This document shows positions 37,959 to 47,920 of a stretch of DNA of 64,000 bases, one piece after another. The notes below the pieces were generated by a model that had not been told where the DNA came from, ran no database searches, and was given only the letters and a program-made list of their open reading frames with translations. Both the position numbers and the translations under genes were made by a program. Location of the stretch: assembly GCF_019457885.1 (NCBI RefSeq), contig NZ_JAHZST010000002.1:372001-436000 (forward strand), in the 5' to 3' direction. Source of the DNA: Shewanella nanhaiensis (GTDB taxonomy: Bacteria > Pseudomonadota > Gammaproteobacteria > Enterobacterales > Shewanellaceae). Each line of letters begins with the position of its first letter. Positions within the stretch are counted from its first letter, which is position 1.

Positions 37959-39206
37959 TTAGCTCAGGTAGTTCTCTGGTAAGCTCTCTATAGCAGCAAC
38001 ACCAGAGTCGATAGCAGCTTGTGCCACCGCCTTAGCGACATTTTGAAGTAATCTTGGATCCATAGGCTTAGGGATCACATACTCTGGTCCAAACTTCAAT
38101 TCAGCCACATCTGGGTAGGCAGCCAAAACAGAAGCTGGAACCTCCTCTTTAGCCAATTCGGCAATGGCATGTACCGCAGCAATTTTCATCTCATCATTAA
38201 TTTGAGAAGCGCGAACATCGAGTGCCCCACGGAAAATAAACGGGAAGCAAAGTACGTTATTCACTTGATTAGGGTAGTCGCTACGGCCAGTCCCCATAAT
38301 CAGGTCTTTACGAGCCTCATGGGCCACTTCTGGCTTGATTTCAGGATCAGGGTTAGAGCAAGCAAAGACAACAGGGTTTTCCGCCATAAGTGCAATATCT
38401 TCTGCGCTCAACACATCAGGTCCAGATAGACCTAAGAAAGCATCAGCCCCTTTGATCACATCCTGCAACGTACGCTTATCGGTATTGTTAGCAAACAGAG
38501 CCTTGTATTCGTTGATATCATCCCGACGTGTATGGATCACACCTTTTCTATCTAACATGTAGACGTTTTCGCGCTGTACACCACACTTAACCAGCATTGT
38601 CATACAGGCGATTGCTGCAGCACCCGCTCCCATACAAACGAAAATTGACTCCTCAATCTTCTTACCTTGGATCTCAAGCGCGTTGATCATGCCCGCAGCA
38701 GTAACAATGGCGGTACCATGCTGATCATCATGAAATACAGGAACATTACAGCGCTCAATCAGTGCCTTCTCAATCTCAAAACACTCTGGCGCCTTGATAT
38801 CTTCTAAATTAATACCGCCAAATGTATCGGCAATCGCTTCAACGGTATTGATAAACTCTTCAGGTGTGCGGTGTTTGACTTCAATATCAGTAGAGTCAAT
38901 ATTAGCGAAGCGCTTAAATAGCAGTGCTTTACCTTCCATAACAGGTTTAGATGCCAAAGGCCCCAGATTTCCCAAACCTAAAATAGCAGTACCGTTAGAG
39001 ATAACCGCAACGGTATTTCCCTTAGCGGTGTAGCGATAGGCATTATCTGGATTCGCAGCAATTTCACGTACAGGTTCAGCAACACCCGGGCTATAGGCTA
39101 ATGCTAAATCCATACTGGTTTCAGCTGATTTAGTCAGGCAAACGGCTGTTTTTCCTGGCACTGGAAACTCATGGTAATCGAGGGCTTGTTGACGAAAATC
39201 TGACAT
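37959..39206 (-). CDS. NAD(P)-dependent malic enzyme (oxaloacetate-decarboxylating), short form
   Basis: 415 residues, the short malic enzyme class, without the phosphotransacetylase-like extension of E. coli MaeB (about 760). The malic N-terminal domain (about 15-150) contains SPGVAEPVREI, GNLGPLASKPVMEGKALLF and the DDQHGTAIV block (catalytic/metal Asp residues). The NAD-binding domain starts with VCMGAGAAAIACMTML (about 190). It converts malate to pyruvate and CO2 with NAD(P)H production in the cytosol. It is monocistronic, with its own terminator. Confidence 0.94.
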   Translation of the reverse strand: MSDFRQQALDYHEFPVPGKTAVCLTKSAETSMDLALAYSPGVAEPVREIAANPDNAYRYTAKGNTVAVISNGTAILGLGNLGPLASKPVMEGKALLFKRFANIDSTDIEVKHRTPEEFINTVEAIADTFGGINLEDIKAPECFEIEKALIERCNVPVFHDDQHGTAIVTAAGMINALEIQGKKIEESIFVCMGAGAAAIACMTMLVKCGVQRENVYMLDRKGVIHTRRDDINEYKALFANNTDKRTLQDVIKGADAFLGLSGPDVLSAEDIALMAENPVVFACSNPDPEIKPEVAHEARKDLIMGTGRSDYPNQVNNVLCFPFIFRGALDVRASQINDEMKIAAVHAIAELAKEEVPASVLAAYPDVAELKFGPEYVIPKPMDPRLLQNVAKAVAQAAIDSGVAAIESLPENYLS

Positions 39207-39650
39207 TTTTTTAATCCTGAAAATGCGGCAAATAAACTTTTAGTGAGGTCTATGAACTTCCACTCTTTTCACTTTTAAGCGCTTAAAGTAAGGGGGTTCA
39301 ATTGTGGCTACGATACTCGAAATAACACAGCTTTTAAACTGTGATATTAGAAAAATTCAGCTAAAGTCAGGGATTAAATAACAAAGGGGGATTTTGTAAA
39401 CTTATCTTCGATTGCAGGATGCAAATTCAGGCTGCTTTTTGTAGGAATAATACAACGAACAAGATGATTTTAGCGGGGTAAAGCTAAGTTAGCAGTAAAA
39501 ATATTGCTAAACTTACCAAACTCACCTCAAGGGGGAACTAAATAAAACTTTTTAATCTATTTTAAGCTTATTTTACTCAAGTTTATTTTTTATTGCTCAA
39601 TATTCGTCTGCTAGCAAAAAGTAGGCTAAATGCCTATCCCCAGACAAACA
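39207..39650. other. Intergenic region upstream of malic enzyme
   Basis: About 440 bp, AT-rich, with no ORF I would support. It must hold the malic enzyme promoter. A perfect 14-bp palindrome TTTAAGCGCTTAAA at 39274-39287, 68 bp upstream of the malic enzyme ATG, is a candidate operator. Confidence 0.4.
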
Positions 39651-39678
39651 AAAAGGCGCCTTAATAGGCGCCTTTTTT
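39651..39678 (-). terminator. Intrinsic terminator of rpmE
   Basis: Stem AAAAGGCGCC/GGCGCCTTTT with a 6-nt loop. T-run on both strands; the minus-strand T5 fits termination after rpmE, whose stop is at 39703. Confidence 0.9.
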
Positions 39679-39702
39679 AAATTCAATCTGGAAGAGTAAT
39701 AA

Positions 39703-39915
39703 TTACTTCTTACCAAGTGCACCGAAGCGCTTGTTGAACTTGTCGATACGTCCACCGGTATCAACAATTTTTTGTGTACCTGTGTAGAATGGGTGACATG
39801 CACCACATACGTCCAAGTGCAGAGACTTACCTGCAGTTGAGTTTACTTTAATTACGTTACCACAAGTACAAGTTGCAGTGATTTCTGCGTATTCAGGATG
39901 AATGCCTGGTTTCAT
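39703..39915 (-). CDS. rpmE: 50S ribosomal protein L31 (zinc form)
   Basis: 70 residues from the ATG at 39915 ([16 protein letters not shown]); the frame is open to 39972 but only as a GTG extension in the leader. Four cysteines (C16, C18, C37, C40; CTC..CGAC) make this the zinc-binding C+ form. AGAGG lies upstream of the ATG. It is a peripheral protein of the large subunit. The Lys-rich C-terminus is typical. Confidence 0.97.
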   Translation of the reverse strand: MKPGIHPEYAEITATCTCGNVIKVNSTAGKSLHLDVCGACHPFYTGTQKIVDTGGRIDKFNKRFGALGKK

Positions 39916-39994
39916 TGGGATTACCTCTAGTTGAAGGCCATGTCGCTCTTCCAACCCGAAGTCGGACACCACATGATGTTAATAAAATATTTAG
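39916..39994 (-). promoter_or_regulatory. Candidate rpmE mRNA leader (L31 autoregulatory RNA)
   Basis: The predicted transcript starts near 39994, giving a leader of about 80 nt. It contains the hairpin CCGAC-TTCGG-GTTGG close to the start codon region. Structured L31 leaders have been proposed in gammaproteobacteria. Position and hairpin fit, but I could not compare with the published motif. Confidence 0.4.
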
Positions 39995-40001
39995 GCGCAA
40001 G

Positions 40002-40030
40002 ATAGTACAGTAACTATTCAAGGGTTACAA
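40002..40030 (-). promoter_or_regulatory. Probable sigma-70 promoter of rpmE
   Basis: -35 TTGTAA (40025-40030) and -10 TACTAT (40002-40007) with a 17-bp spacer, followed by a G/C-rich stretch (GCGCC) as in growth-rate-controlled translation genes. Confidence 0.5.
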
Positions 40031-40105
40031 GAGAAATATAACGCTTAATATTACGGCTATTTATCCCTTCGGACTTTAACTTTTAAGTCACTGTAAAAAT
40101 ACCAA

Positions 40106-40825
40106 CTAATTCAATAATGCTTTATACATTCGCTGTGCGACATTTGGGTCTCTGTACTTATTTTTCACTAGATCAGAGGGGCACATTAATTGAGAATCAG
40201 CCCTTAAGCTGCTTATATTCTCAGCGCTAAATGCTTGAGGGTTTGCCTCATAGATAGCCACCACACCACCTTGAGGTGACATCCCCCACTCTTTACTATA
40301 TTGCATTGCGATGCGCCAAAGCGTCTGCCCAGGTAGAACGTTAAGCTGACAAGCTCCATCACTCAAAGCCCCAGCGCCTTGCAGCTGAACAAGACGGCTT
40401 TCCACCCTCTTAATCTCACTCTCTAGCACTTTTTTCTTAGCCCTTGGTGTGACAGCTTGCTCATCACCACTGAAGAGTTTAAAACGCTTCACATCTCGCC
40501 ACTTATTGACCCGATACTCTCTAATAACTAAGCGCGCCGATGGGTCAACCACATCTTCAACACCAGTGAGCAAGAGTAGAAATTTATTAATAGGTTTGAC
40601 CATCAACCTCTCTTCACTGCCACCTTGCTGGACCACAAACTGCATCTTACTGTAGTTGCCACTTTCAGAGACGATATTAAGCCTAAACTTAGGATACTCG
40701 CCTAAACTGAATAACTTCTGATTAATACTGACATGGGTGATCTGGGCATGCGCATCTCGGTTTACCAATGTAAAACTGCCTAATACGAATATAAACAGCG
40801 TCATTATCTTAGCTATTCTTGCCAT
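40106..40825 (-). CDS. FimV/LysM-type periplasmic protein
   Basis: 239 residues with an excellent ribosome site (ACAGGAGG) and a signal peptide (LFIFVLGSFTLVNRDAHA). The first domain (about 28-120) is of unknown fold. The C-terminal part has LPGQTLWRIAMQYSKEWG..AIYEANPQAF, the FimV-core/LysM-like pattern expected to bind peptidoglycan. It is much shorter than FimV, with no membrane helix or TPR part. It is divergent from priA with 88 bp between. Role unknown; possibly wall or pilus related. Confidence 0.72.
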   Translation of the reverse strand: MARIAKIMTLFIFVLGSFTLVNRDAHAQITHVSINQKLFSLGEYPKFRLNIVSESGNYSKMQFVVQQGGSEERLMVKPINKFLLLLTGVEDVVDPSARLVIREYRVNKWRDVKRFKLFSGDEQAVTPRAKKKVLESEIKRVESRLVQLQGAGALSDGACQLNVLPGQTLWRIAMQYSKEWGMSPQGGVVAIYEANPQAFSAENISSLRADSQLMCPSDLVKNKYRDPNVAQRMYKALLN

Positions 40826-40913
40826 AAAACCTCCTGTAAATATTATAAATAGTAGCTCTCAATCAATAGGCTGAGTACACTACCTGTATTATTCGATAGA
40901 GCTTACCACCTAT

Positions 40914-43109
40914 ATGTCCCTGTTTGTCGAGGTTGCCCTTCCCGTACCTATGCGGCAAACCTTTAGCTACAAAATACCTGAAACACTCACGACTCCGCCC
41001 AAGAAAGGTGCTCGAGTCAAAGTTCCCTTTGGCCGCCAACAACTGATTGGCCTAGTGACAGGTACAACTGACACTTGCCATTTGGCACCGAATCAAATTA
41101 AACCGCTAATTGAACTCATTGATGAAGAGCCATTACTTCCTGATTCACTTTATAAACTAACAGCTTGGGCCGCAAGGTACTACTTCTGTAGTTTAGGTCA
41201 AATGATGTCTCAAGCGCTACCTGTTGCCCTACGAAAAGGGGCTGAAGTGCTAGCAGATACCAGCACATTTTGGCGCGTAACAGCAGCGGGGAGCGCGGCT
41301 TCACTTGACGCAGTAAAACGTGCACCAGCTCAGAGAAAAGTACTAGAGCAATTACAAAAAACTGAACTGTCCCAAGAGGAGATGACAGCACTTAACTTTA
41401 GTAAATCGGCCATTAAAGCGCTTCAAGATAGAGAGTGGATAACGAAAGATGAGCGCATCAATAAGATAGATCTCTCATGGCGTGACAACTTAGTGTTAGG
41501 CGAAGATCCACTAACATTAAATCCCGAGCAAGCCATTGCTGTCGCCACCTTAAACCAACAAAGCGGCTACCACTGCACCTTGCTTGAGGGGATAACTGGA
41601 TCAGGTAAAACTGAGGTCTACCTCTCTCTGCTCGAATCCGTTTTAAAGCAAGGTAAACAGGCACTAATTTTAGTCCCTGAAATAGGGCTAACCCCACAAA
41701 CTATTAGCCGTTTCAAAAGCCGCTTTAATGTCACTGTCGCCGTGATCCACTCAGGCCTCACCGACAATCAGAGACTTACCGCCTGGCGTCAGGCTAAAAC
41801 TGGTGAAGCAGCCATCATTATCGGCACACGCTCTGCGCTATTTACCCCTATGGCATTTCCCGGCACGATTATTCTTGACGAGGAGCATGACTCTAGCTTC
41901 AAGCAGCAAGAGGGCGTTGGCTACCACGCTCGCGATCTTGCGGTCATGCGAGGACACCTCGAGAAGATCCCTGTCCTTCTTGGTACGGCAACCCCCTCAT
42001 TGGAGAGCCTGCAAAATGCTCTTAGCGGCCGCTATAAACATCTTGAATTAGGCCAAAGAGCGGGTAATGCAGAGAAAGTACGCCAAGGGATCATAGATAT
42101 TAGTAATCAACCCCTAAAAACGGGTCTTTCCCATGCGCTGCTCAATGAGATGCGCATCCATCTCGATGCTGGTAATCAGGTTTTACTCTTTCTCAACCGA
42201 AGAGGATTTGCTCCTGCACTACTATGTCATGATTGCGGCCATCTGCACGAGTGTGATAGATGCGATGCCTTTTTCACAGTACATCAATCTTTAGGCGAGA
42301 TACGCTGCCACCATTGCGGTAATCAATACGCAATCCCAAGACAGTGCCATAACTGTGGTAGCACCATGTTAATGGGACAAGGTGTAGGCACAGAGCAACT
42401 TGCTACGGTATTGGAGAAAGAGTTTCCCAAGTACCCTGTAGTTCGTATCGATCGTGACACGACGAGCCGAAAAGGGTCACTCGAGAACCATCTTAATGCG
42501 ATCCATAAAGGTGAATATAAGATATTAGTTGGCACACAGATGCTAGCAAAAGGCCATCACTTCCCCGACGTCACCTTAGTCGGCTTACTGGATGTGGACG
42601 GCGCGCTATTTAGTGCAGACTTTAGAGCCCCTGAACGCTTTGGTCAGCTCTACACACAGGTATCTGGTCGAGCTGGTCGTGCAAGAAAGCCCGGCACAGT
42701 GCTGATGCAAACCCATCAGGCAGATAATGCCGTTTTGCGTGAGCTGATGCATAAAGGATACGGCGAATTTGCCAGAGGCCAGCTCAATGAGCGTAAACAA
42801 GCCCTGCTACCGCCTGCGTGGAATATGTTGCTACTACGAGCGGAAGCGAATCAAGCCATCGATGCCGATAATTTTCTCTCCAGCGTTGCACAATTACTGC
42901 CACAGGATGAGGAGTGCGAAGTCATTGGCCCGATGCCAGCTCCAATGGATAAAAAGGCAGGAAAATATCGGCGCCATCTGATATTCCAGACTAAGTCTCG
43001 CCAAGCTTTGCAGCAAGCTTTCGAGTTCGCACTACCTCAAATAGAGGCATTACCGTTAGCTAAACGCTGTCGCTGGAGCATAGATAGAGACCCTCAAGAT
43101 CTTCTCTAA
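40914..43109 (+). CDS. priA: Primosomal replication restart helicase PriA
   Basis: 731 residues, as in E. coli PriA (732). The N-terminal 3'-DNA-binding domain (VALPVPMRQTFSYKIP) is followed by helicase motifs: Walker A GITGSGKT (226-233), DEEHDSSFKQ (DEAH-like), and the late motif GRAGRA. Eight cysteines in the CHDCGHLHECDRC and CHHCGNQ..CHNCGS blocks (about 440-485) bind two zincs. It reloads DnaB at stalled forks. No good Shine-Dalgarno precedes the ATG. Confidence 0.97.
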   Translation: MSLFVEVALPVPMRQTFSYKIPETLTTPPKKGARVKVPFGRQQLIGLVTGTTDTCHLAPNQIKPLIELIDEEPLLPDSLYKLTAWAARYYFCSLGQMMSQALPVALRKGAEVLADTSTFWRVTAAGSAASLDAVKRAPAQRKVLEQLQKTELSQEEMTALNFSKSAIKALQDREWITKDERINKIDLSWRDNLVLGEDPLTLNPEQAIAVATLNQQSGYHCTLLEGITGSGKTEVYLSLLESVLKQGKQALILVPEIGLTPQTISRFKSRFNVTVAVIHSGLTDNQRLTAWRQAKTGEAAIIIGTRSALFTPMAFPGTIILDEEHDSSFKQQEGVGYHARDLAVMRGHLEKIPVLLGTATPSLESLQNALSGRYKHLELGQRAGNAEKVRQGIIDISNQPLKTGLSHALLNEMRIHLDAGNQVLLFLNRRGFAPALLCHDCGHLHECDRCDAFFTVHQSLGEIRCHHCGNQYAIPRQCHNCGSTMLMGQGVGTEQLATVLEKEFPKYPVVRIDRDTTSRKGSLENHLNAIHKGEYKILVGTQMLAKGHHFPDVTLVGLLDVDGALFSADFRAPERFGQLYTQVSGRAGRARKPGTVLMQTHQADNAVLRELMHKGYGEFARGQLNERKQALLPPAWNMLLLRAEANQAIDADNFLSSVAQLLPQDEECEVIGPMPAPMDKKAGKYRRHLIFQTKSRQALQQAFEFALPQIEALPLAKRCRWSIDRDPQDLL

Positions 43110-43291
43110 ACTTAACTCGCATATTTAAACAGTAACGCCCCATAGAGTGTTTATATCTAGGCTTTCATTAAATTTTCATTAAAAACTGCAATAAATGTGG
43201 TTTTGATGATAGCAATTAGCTATAACAAGCGGCTAAAATGTGCGGTTATCCCAAACTCTTTTTCATCATTAGTAAGTGTCAATAAACGCCA

Positions 43292-45037
43292 ATGAAATCA
43301 CATATAGAATCTTTGCTCGCCCAAGCCCTAGACGTCCTTAAACAACAAGAGGTTATCCCTACTGATTTTGAGGCTCGCATTCAGGTCGACCGAACAAAAG
43401 ATAAAACCCATGGTGATTTTGCAACGAATTTGGCCATGATGCTGACTAAGATTGCACGCAAGAATCCGAGAGAGATAGCTCAGCTCATCATAGATAGCTT
43501 GCCTGAAGATGCGCAAGTATCAAAAGTTGAGATCGCAGGTCCTGGGTTTATCAACTTCTTCATCGATGATAGCGCACTGGCAAACCAGCTGATGGCGGCG
43601 CTCAATGATGACCGTTTAGGTATCACCTTACCCCAAGCGCAAACAGTCGTGGTTGATTACTCTTCACCTAACCTAGCCAAAGAGATGCATGTAGGTCACC
43701 TACGTTCAACGATTATCGGTGACAGTGTCGTTCGTGCCCTAGAATTTATGGGTCACAAGGTGATCCGCCAAAACCACGTAGGTGATTGGGGTACCCAATT
43801 CGGTATGCTACTGGCCTACATGGAGGAGCTTCGCGCACAAAGTGGTGAGCAGGCTCAGATGGAGCTGTCGGACCTTGAGACCTTCTACCGCGCAGCAAAA
43901 GTTCGCTTCGATGAGTCTGAAGAGTTTGCAACCCGTGCCCGTAAGCTAGTCGTCGCGCTTCAATCTGGCGATGAGTACTGCAACAAACTATGGCGCGAGT
44001 TTAACGACATCTCTCTTAGCCACTGCCATGAAGTCTATGAGCGTTTAGGTGTTAGCCTAACTCGCGCAGATGTACGTGGTGAGAGCGCTTATAATGACGA
44101 TCTTGCCCAAGTGGTTCGCGATCTTGACGCACAGGGCCTGTTATCTGAAAGTAATGGCGCTAAAGTGGTGTTTCAGGATGAATTCAAAAACAAAGAGGGT
44201 GAGCCGCTTCCTGTCATTATTCAAAAAGCCGACGGTGGTTACCTATATGCAACCAGTGATATGGCTGCAATGCGCTACCGTGCCAATGTATTAAAAGCCG
44301 ACCGCGCACTCTACTTTGTCGATCTTCGCCAAGCGCTGCATTTCCAACAAGTATTTAAACTTGCTCGTAAAGCAAACTTCGTTGACGACAACATCAGCTT
44401 AGAGCATATGGGCTTTGGCACCATGAATGGTGACGATGGTCGTCCCTTTAAAACTCGCTCAGGTGGCGTAGTTAAACTGGTCGACCTGCTATCTGAAGCA
44501 GACACTCGTGCGCTAGAGCTTGTACGCAGCAAAAACCCAGATATGGATGAAGCTGAACTAGCTAAAATCGCTAAAGTGGTTGGCATAAGCTCAGTAAAAT
44601 ATGCGGATCTGTCTAAAAACCGTGCTAGCGACTATATCTTCAGTTTCGAACAGATGCTCAGTTTCGAAGGCAATACAGCTCCTTACCTCCTCTATGCCTA
44701 CACCCGTGTTGCAGGTATCTTTAAGCGTGCAACCGACGTTGACTTAAGCGATGCTAAAATTCAACTAGAGCATGACAAAGAGAAGGAGCTAGGCACTAAG
44801 CTTGCTCAATTTAACGAAGTGCTCACTCGTATGGTCTCTAAAGGTCAGCCCCATGCACTGTGTGGTTACCTCTTCGAACTTGCAGGTGCATTCTCAAGCT
44901 TCTACGAGGCTTGCCCTGTGCTCGCAGCCGATACCGAGGAGCAAAAGAAGAGCCGCCTACTACTAGCAAAACTCACAGCTAAGACACTTAAACAAGGTCT
45001 TGGACTTCTCGGAATCGAAACCTTAGAGCGTATGTAA
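43292..45037 (+). CDS. argS: Arginyl-tRNA synthetase
   Basis: 581 residues. The class I HIGH signature is HVGH at 133-136 ([14 protein letters not shown]). The KMSKS-equivalent region is [13 protein letters not shown], as in enterobacterial ArgRS. The C-terminal anticodon-binding domain begins near 460. It charges tRNA-Arg in the cytosol. The 182-bp upstream gap holds its promoter. Several small ORFs inside on both strands are shadows. Confidence 0.97.
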   Translation: MKSHIESLLAQALDVLKQQEVIPTDFEARIQVDRTKDKTHGDFATNLAMMLTKIARKNPREIAQLIIDSLPEDAQVSKVEIAGPGFINFFIDDSALANQLMAALNDDRLGITLPQAQTVVVDYSSPNLAKEMHVGHLRSTIIGDSVVRALEFMGHKVIRQNHVGDWGTQFGMLLAYMEELRAQSGEQAQMELSDLETFYRAAKVRFDESEEFATRARKLVVALQSGDEYCNKLWREFNDISLSHCHEVYERLGVSLTRADVRGESAYNDDLAQVVRDLDAQGLLSESNGAKVVFQDEFKNKEGEPLPVIIQKADGGYLYATSDMAAMRYRANVLKADRALYFVDLRQALHFQQVFKLARKANFVDDNISLEHMGFGTMNGDDGRPFKTRSGGVVKLVDLLSEADTRALELVRSKNPDMDEAELAKIAKVVGISSVKYADLSKNRASDYIFSFEQMLSFEGNTAPYLLYAYTRVAGIFKRATDVDLSDAKIQLEHDKEKELGTKLAQFNEVLTRMVSKGQPHALCGYLFELAGAFSSFYEACPVLAADTEEQKKSRLLLAKLTAKTLKQGLGLLGIETLERM

Positions 45038-45055
45038 ATTAGCGAATAACCTTGT

Positions 45056-45088
45056 CGATGCCTAGCGTGATAAAAATGCTAGGCATCG
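45056..45088 (+). other. Stem-loop between argS and ftsN
   Basis: A perfect 11-bp stem CGATGCCTAGC/GCTAGGCATCG with an 11-nt A-rich loop. No T-tail follows, so it is more likely an mRNA processing or stability hairpin than a strong terminator. Confidence 0.6.
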
Positions 45089-45143
45089 AAAGCTCGCGTA
45101 ACAAAGCTTTCAAGCATGGACCAAAAGACGGTATAACAATTTA

Positions 45144-45716
45144 ATGAGTAATCGCGACTACGCCAATAGAAAACCAGCTAAAGGCAGAGCCAAGTCCACA
45201 CGTAGAAAAGGCAAGGCACCTGCACCTAGGCGCTTCCCTCTGCTTTTACTGCTTGTCACTCTCTCTCTTGTAGGTGGATTCGGCTACTTTTTATGGAGTA
45301 TCAACAACAGTGCTGATACTCCTCAAACTGTCGTGGTTGAACAACCTAAAAAGACGGTTGTCAAAAAAGATCCCAACGATCTCCCTCCTAAGCCTAAAGA
45401 GGAGTGGACCTATCAGCAGGCTCTTGAAAACAAAAAAGTTGAAGTCGATATTCCTGATGCTGAAAAAACCAAGCCAGCTCGTCCTTATCAGATGCAGTGT
45501 GGTTCATTTAGAACTCAGTCTCAGGCAGAGGAGATGAAAGCTGTCATCGCTTTTCAGGGGTTAACCGCCAATATCAGAAAAGTAAAAGGCACCACTGGCG
45601 ACTGGTATAAGGTGAGTCTTGGCCCGTTCGATAGAAAACGTGAAGTAGAGAGAAAACGTCATACTCTACAAAGAGCCGGCATCAATGGCTGCATCATCCT
45701 ATTCTGGGAAGGTTAA
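45144..45716 (+). CDS. ftsN: FtsN-like SPOR-domain cell division protein
   Basis: 190 residues. A basic N-terminus (about 1-31), one membrane helix (about 32-52, FPLLLLLVTLSLVGGFGYFL), a Pro/Lys-rich linker and a C-terminal SPOR domain (about 112-188, YQMQCGSFRTQSQAEEMKA, then GDWYKVSLGPF) that binds denuded septal glycan. It is shorter than E. coli FtsN (319) but typical for Shewanella. The priA-argS-ftsN-hslVU order is the usual one. Confidence 0.9.
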   Translation: MSNRDYANRKPAKGRAKSTRRKGKAPAPRRFPLLLLLVTLSLVGGFGYFLWSINNSADTPQTVVVEQPKKTVVKKDPNDLPPKPKEEWTYQQALENKKVEVDIPDAEKTKPARPYQMQCGSFRTQSQAEEMKAVIAFQGLTANIRKVKGTTGDWYKVSLGPFDRKREVERKRHTLQRAGINGCIILFWEG

Positions 45717-45745
45717 AATAGTTATCAATAGTAAATAATTTATCA

Positions 45746-45780
45746 GCGCTGGCTATCTAAACGACTTTGATAACCAGCGC
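45746..45780 (+). terminator. Probable terminator after ftsN
   Basis: Stem GCGCTGGCTATC/GATAACCAGCGC (12 bp with one mismatch), 11-nt loop, followed by CTATTTCATTCTT, a weak U-run. Confidence 0.5.
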
Positions 45781-45831
45781 CTATTTCATTCTTAATCCCA
45801 TCCCCGATTTCCCTTTTCTACCTCTTTTATC

Positions 45832-45859
45832 CTTGATATTTCACATTCCTCCCCCATAT
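45832..45859 (+). promoter_or_regulatory. Sigma-32 heat-shock promoter of hslVU
   Basis: -35 CTTGATA (45832-45838) and -10 CCCCATAT (45852-45859) with a 13-bp spacer, nearly the RpoH consensus (CTTGAAA-N13/14-CCCCATNT). It lies about 55 bp upstream of hslV, which is a known RpoH regulon member. Confidence 0.85.
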
Positions 45860-45915
45860 ATCTAATATCACCCACTGACGAGCTTTAATCGTCAGTTTGA
45901 GAAGAGGATTCATTC

Positions 45916-46440
45916 GTGACCACAATCGTATCAGTTCGCCGTAACAACCAGGTCGTTATCGCTGGAGATGGCCAAGTATCACTTGGTAACACAGTGATGA
46001 AAGGTAACGCTAAAAAAGTTCGCCGCCTTTATCATAATAAAGTCTTAGCTGGTTTTGCCGGCGGCACCGCCGATGCCTTCACCCTGTTTGAACGCTTCGA
46101 AGCCAAATTAGAGATGCATCAGGGACACTTGATGAAAGCCGCTGTTGAGATGGCAAAAGATTGGCGTAGCGACAAGATGCTTCGCAAGCTAGAAGCCCTA
46201 CTGGCTGTTGCCGATGACACCTGCTCATTAATCATTACTGGTAACGGTGATGTTGTTCAGCCCGAAAACGATCTTATCGCAATCGGCTCAGGTGGCAACT
46301 TTGCCCAATCTGCTGCAACGGCTCTACTTGAAAATACTGAACTGACAGCCTTAGAGATAGCTGAAAAATCGCTAACTATTGCTGGTGATATCTGCGTGTT
46401 CACCAACCAGTTCAAAACCATCGAAGAATTAAATTATTAA
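45916..46440 (+). CDS. hslV: HslV peptidase subunit of the HslUV protease
   Basis: 174 residues. GTG start with AGAGG upstream. After Met removal the catalytic N-terminal Thr (TTIVSVRR) is exposed, and the proteasome-beta-like fold motifs GDGQVSLG and [13 protein letters not shown] are present. Twelve subunits form the proteolytic core that works with HslU. It is expressed from the heat-shock promoter at 45832-45859. Confidence 0.98.
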   Translation: MTTIVSVRRNNQVVIAGDGQVSLGNTVMKGNAKKVRRLYHNKVLAGFAGGTADAFTLFERFEAKLEMHQGHLMKAAVEMAKDWRSDKMLRKLEALLAVADDTCSLIITGNGDVVQPENDLIAIGSGGNFAQSAATALLENTELTALEIAEKSLTIAGDICVFTNQFKTIEELNY

Positions 46441-46497
46441 GCATAAGCCTAGACTAAGCTTAAGCTGAAAACTGATGCAAATGCATGAGGAAAGAGT

Positions 46498-47823
46498 ATG
46501 TCTGAAATGACCCCACGTGAGATTGTCCATGAGTTAGACAGTCACATTATTGGCCAGCACAATGCAAAACGCTCGGTTGCTATCGCCCTGCGAAATCGCT
46601 GGCGCCGTATGCAGCTAGACGCTGACTTCCGTCAGGAGGTCACCCCTAAAAATATCCTCATGATTGGCCCAACTGGTGTTGGTAAAACTGAGATTGCACG
46701 CCGCCTAGCTAAGCTTGCCAGAGCGCCTTTTATCAAGGTTGAAGCGACTAAATTCACCGAAGTAGGTTATGTCGGTAAAGAGGTTGAACAGATAATTCGT
46801 GATCTTACTGATTCGGCTATCAAACTGACTCGTGAAGAGCAGATGAAGAAATGTAAATTCAGGGCCGAAGAAGCCGCTGAAGAGCGCATTCTTGATGCCC
46901 TACTCCCAAAAGCAAAAGAGGATTGGGATAATGAAAAGCCTGATGACTCTGCAACTCGCCAAGTATTTCGCAAAAAGCTGCGTGAAGGCCAGTTAGATGA
47001 CAAAGAGATCGAAATCGATGTATCTGCACCTCAGGTAGGTATTGAGATCATGTCTCCACCAGGCATGGAGGAGATGACCAATCAACTTCAAAGCATGTTC
47101 CAAAATATGGGGCCTGGTGCCAGCAAACGTCGCAAGATGCCAATCAAAGAAGCCTACAAGCTGATGGTTGAAGAGGAAGCGGCTAAGCTCGTCAATCAAG
47201 ACGATCTAAAAGAGCAGGCTATCGAGCTAGTTGAGCAGCATGGTATCGTCTTCTTAGATGAGATCGATAAGATCTGTAAACGAGGCGAAGCTTCAGGTCC
47301 AGATGTATCACGTGAAGGCGTGCAACGAGATCTACTGCCACTGGTTGAAGGTTGTACCGTTAATACCAAACACGGCATGGTGAAAACAGACCATATCCTA
47401 TTTATCGCTTCTGGTGCGTTCCAGATGTCAAAGCCTTCGGATCTGATCCCTGAGCTACAAGGTCGACTTCCTATTCGTGTGGAGCTCGATGCATTAAGTG
47501 CCGATGACTTTAAACGTATCTTAACTGAGCCACACGCATCGCTTACCGAGCAACAGATCGCACTAATGGGCACTGAAGGTGTCAAGATTGAGTTCACCGA
47601 AGATGGTATCGAAAGTATCGCTCAAGCGGCATGGCAGGTGAACGAGCGCACTGAAAATATCGGTGCACGTCGTCTACACACAGTCATGGAAAAGCTAACT
47701 GAGGAGCTCTCTTACGAGGCCTCAGATAAATCTGGTAGCACCATAGTTATCGATGCTAAATACGTTAGTGATCATTTAGATAACTTGGTACAAGATGAAG
47801 ATCTAAGCCGCTTTATTCTATAA
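46498..47823 (+). CDS. hslU: HslU ATPase subunit of the HslUV protease
   Basis: 441 residues. Walker A GPTGVGKT (57-64), Walker B FLDEIDKI, and the inserted I-domain (about 110-240) typical of HslU; the C-terminal tail ends LSRFIL, as needed to activate HslV. AGGAAAGAG precedes the ATG, and the gap to hslV is 57 bp. It unfolds substrates such as SulA in E. coli. Strong terminator after the gene. Confidence 0.98.
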   Translation: MSEMTPREIVHELDSHIIGQHNAKRSVAIALRNRWRRMQLDADFRQEVTPKNILMIGPTGVGKTEIARRLAKLARAPFIKVEATKFTEVGYVGKEVEQIIRDLTDSAIKLTREEQMKKCKFRAEEAAEERILDALLPKAKEDWDNEKPDDSATRQVFRKKLREGQLDDKEIEIDVSAPQVGIEIMSPPGMEEMTNQLQSMFQNMGPGASKRRKMPIKEAYKLMVEEEAAKLVNQDDLKEQAIELVEQHGIVFLDEIDKICKRGEASGPDVSREGVQRDLLPLVEGCTVNTKHGMVKTDHILFIASGAFQMSKPSDLIPELQGRLPIRVELDALSADDFKRILTEPHASLTEQQIALMGTEGVKIEFTEDGIESIAQAAWQVNERTENIGARRLHTVMEKLTEELSYEASDKSGSTIVIDAKYVSDHLDNLVQDEDLSRFIL

Positions 47824-47851
47824 TTTAGCGATAAAGATGGATCATTAAGAC

Positions 47852-47899
47852 AATGCCGGGCTAATACCGATTGGTAAATAGGGCTCGGCATTTTATTTT
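47852..47899 (+). terminator. Intrinsic terminator of hslVU
   Basis: AATGCCG..CGGCATT stem, extended by G-U pairs, with a long loop that itself contains TAATACCGATTGGTAAA, followed by TTTTATTTTT on the plus strand. Confidence 0.8.
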
Positions 47900-47920
47900 T
47901 AGCGACTTTTGGTAACCACT

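Noticed and set aside
39916..39972. 19-codon upstream extension of rpmE
   Set aside because: L31 proteins start MKPGIHP; the extension is leader RNA with a hairpin.
47196..47597. 133-codon minus-strand ORF within hslU
   Set aside because: Fully antisense to the conserved hslU core; Ser/Arg/Cys-rich product with no start signal.
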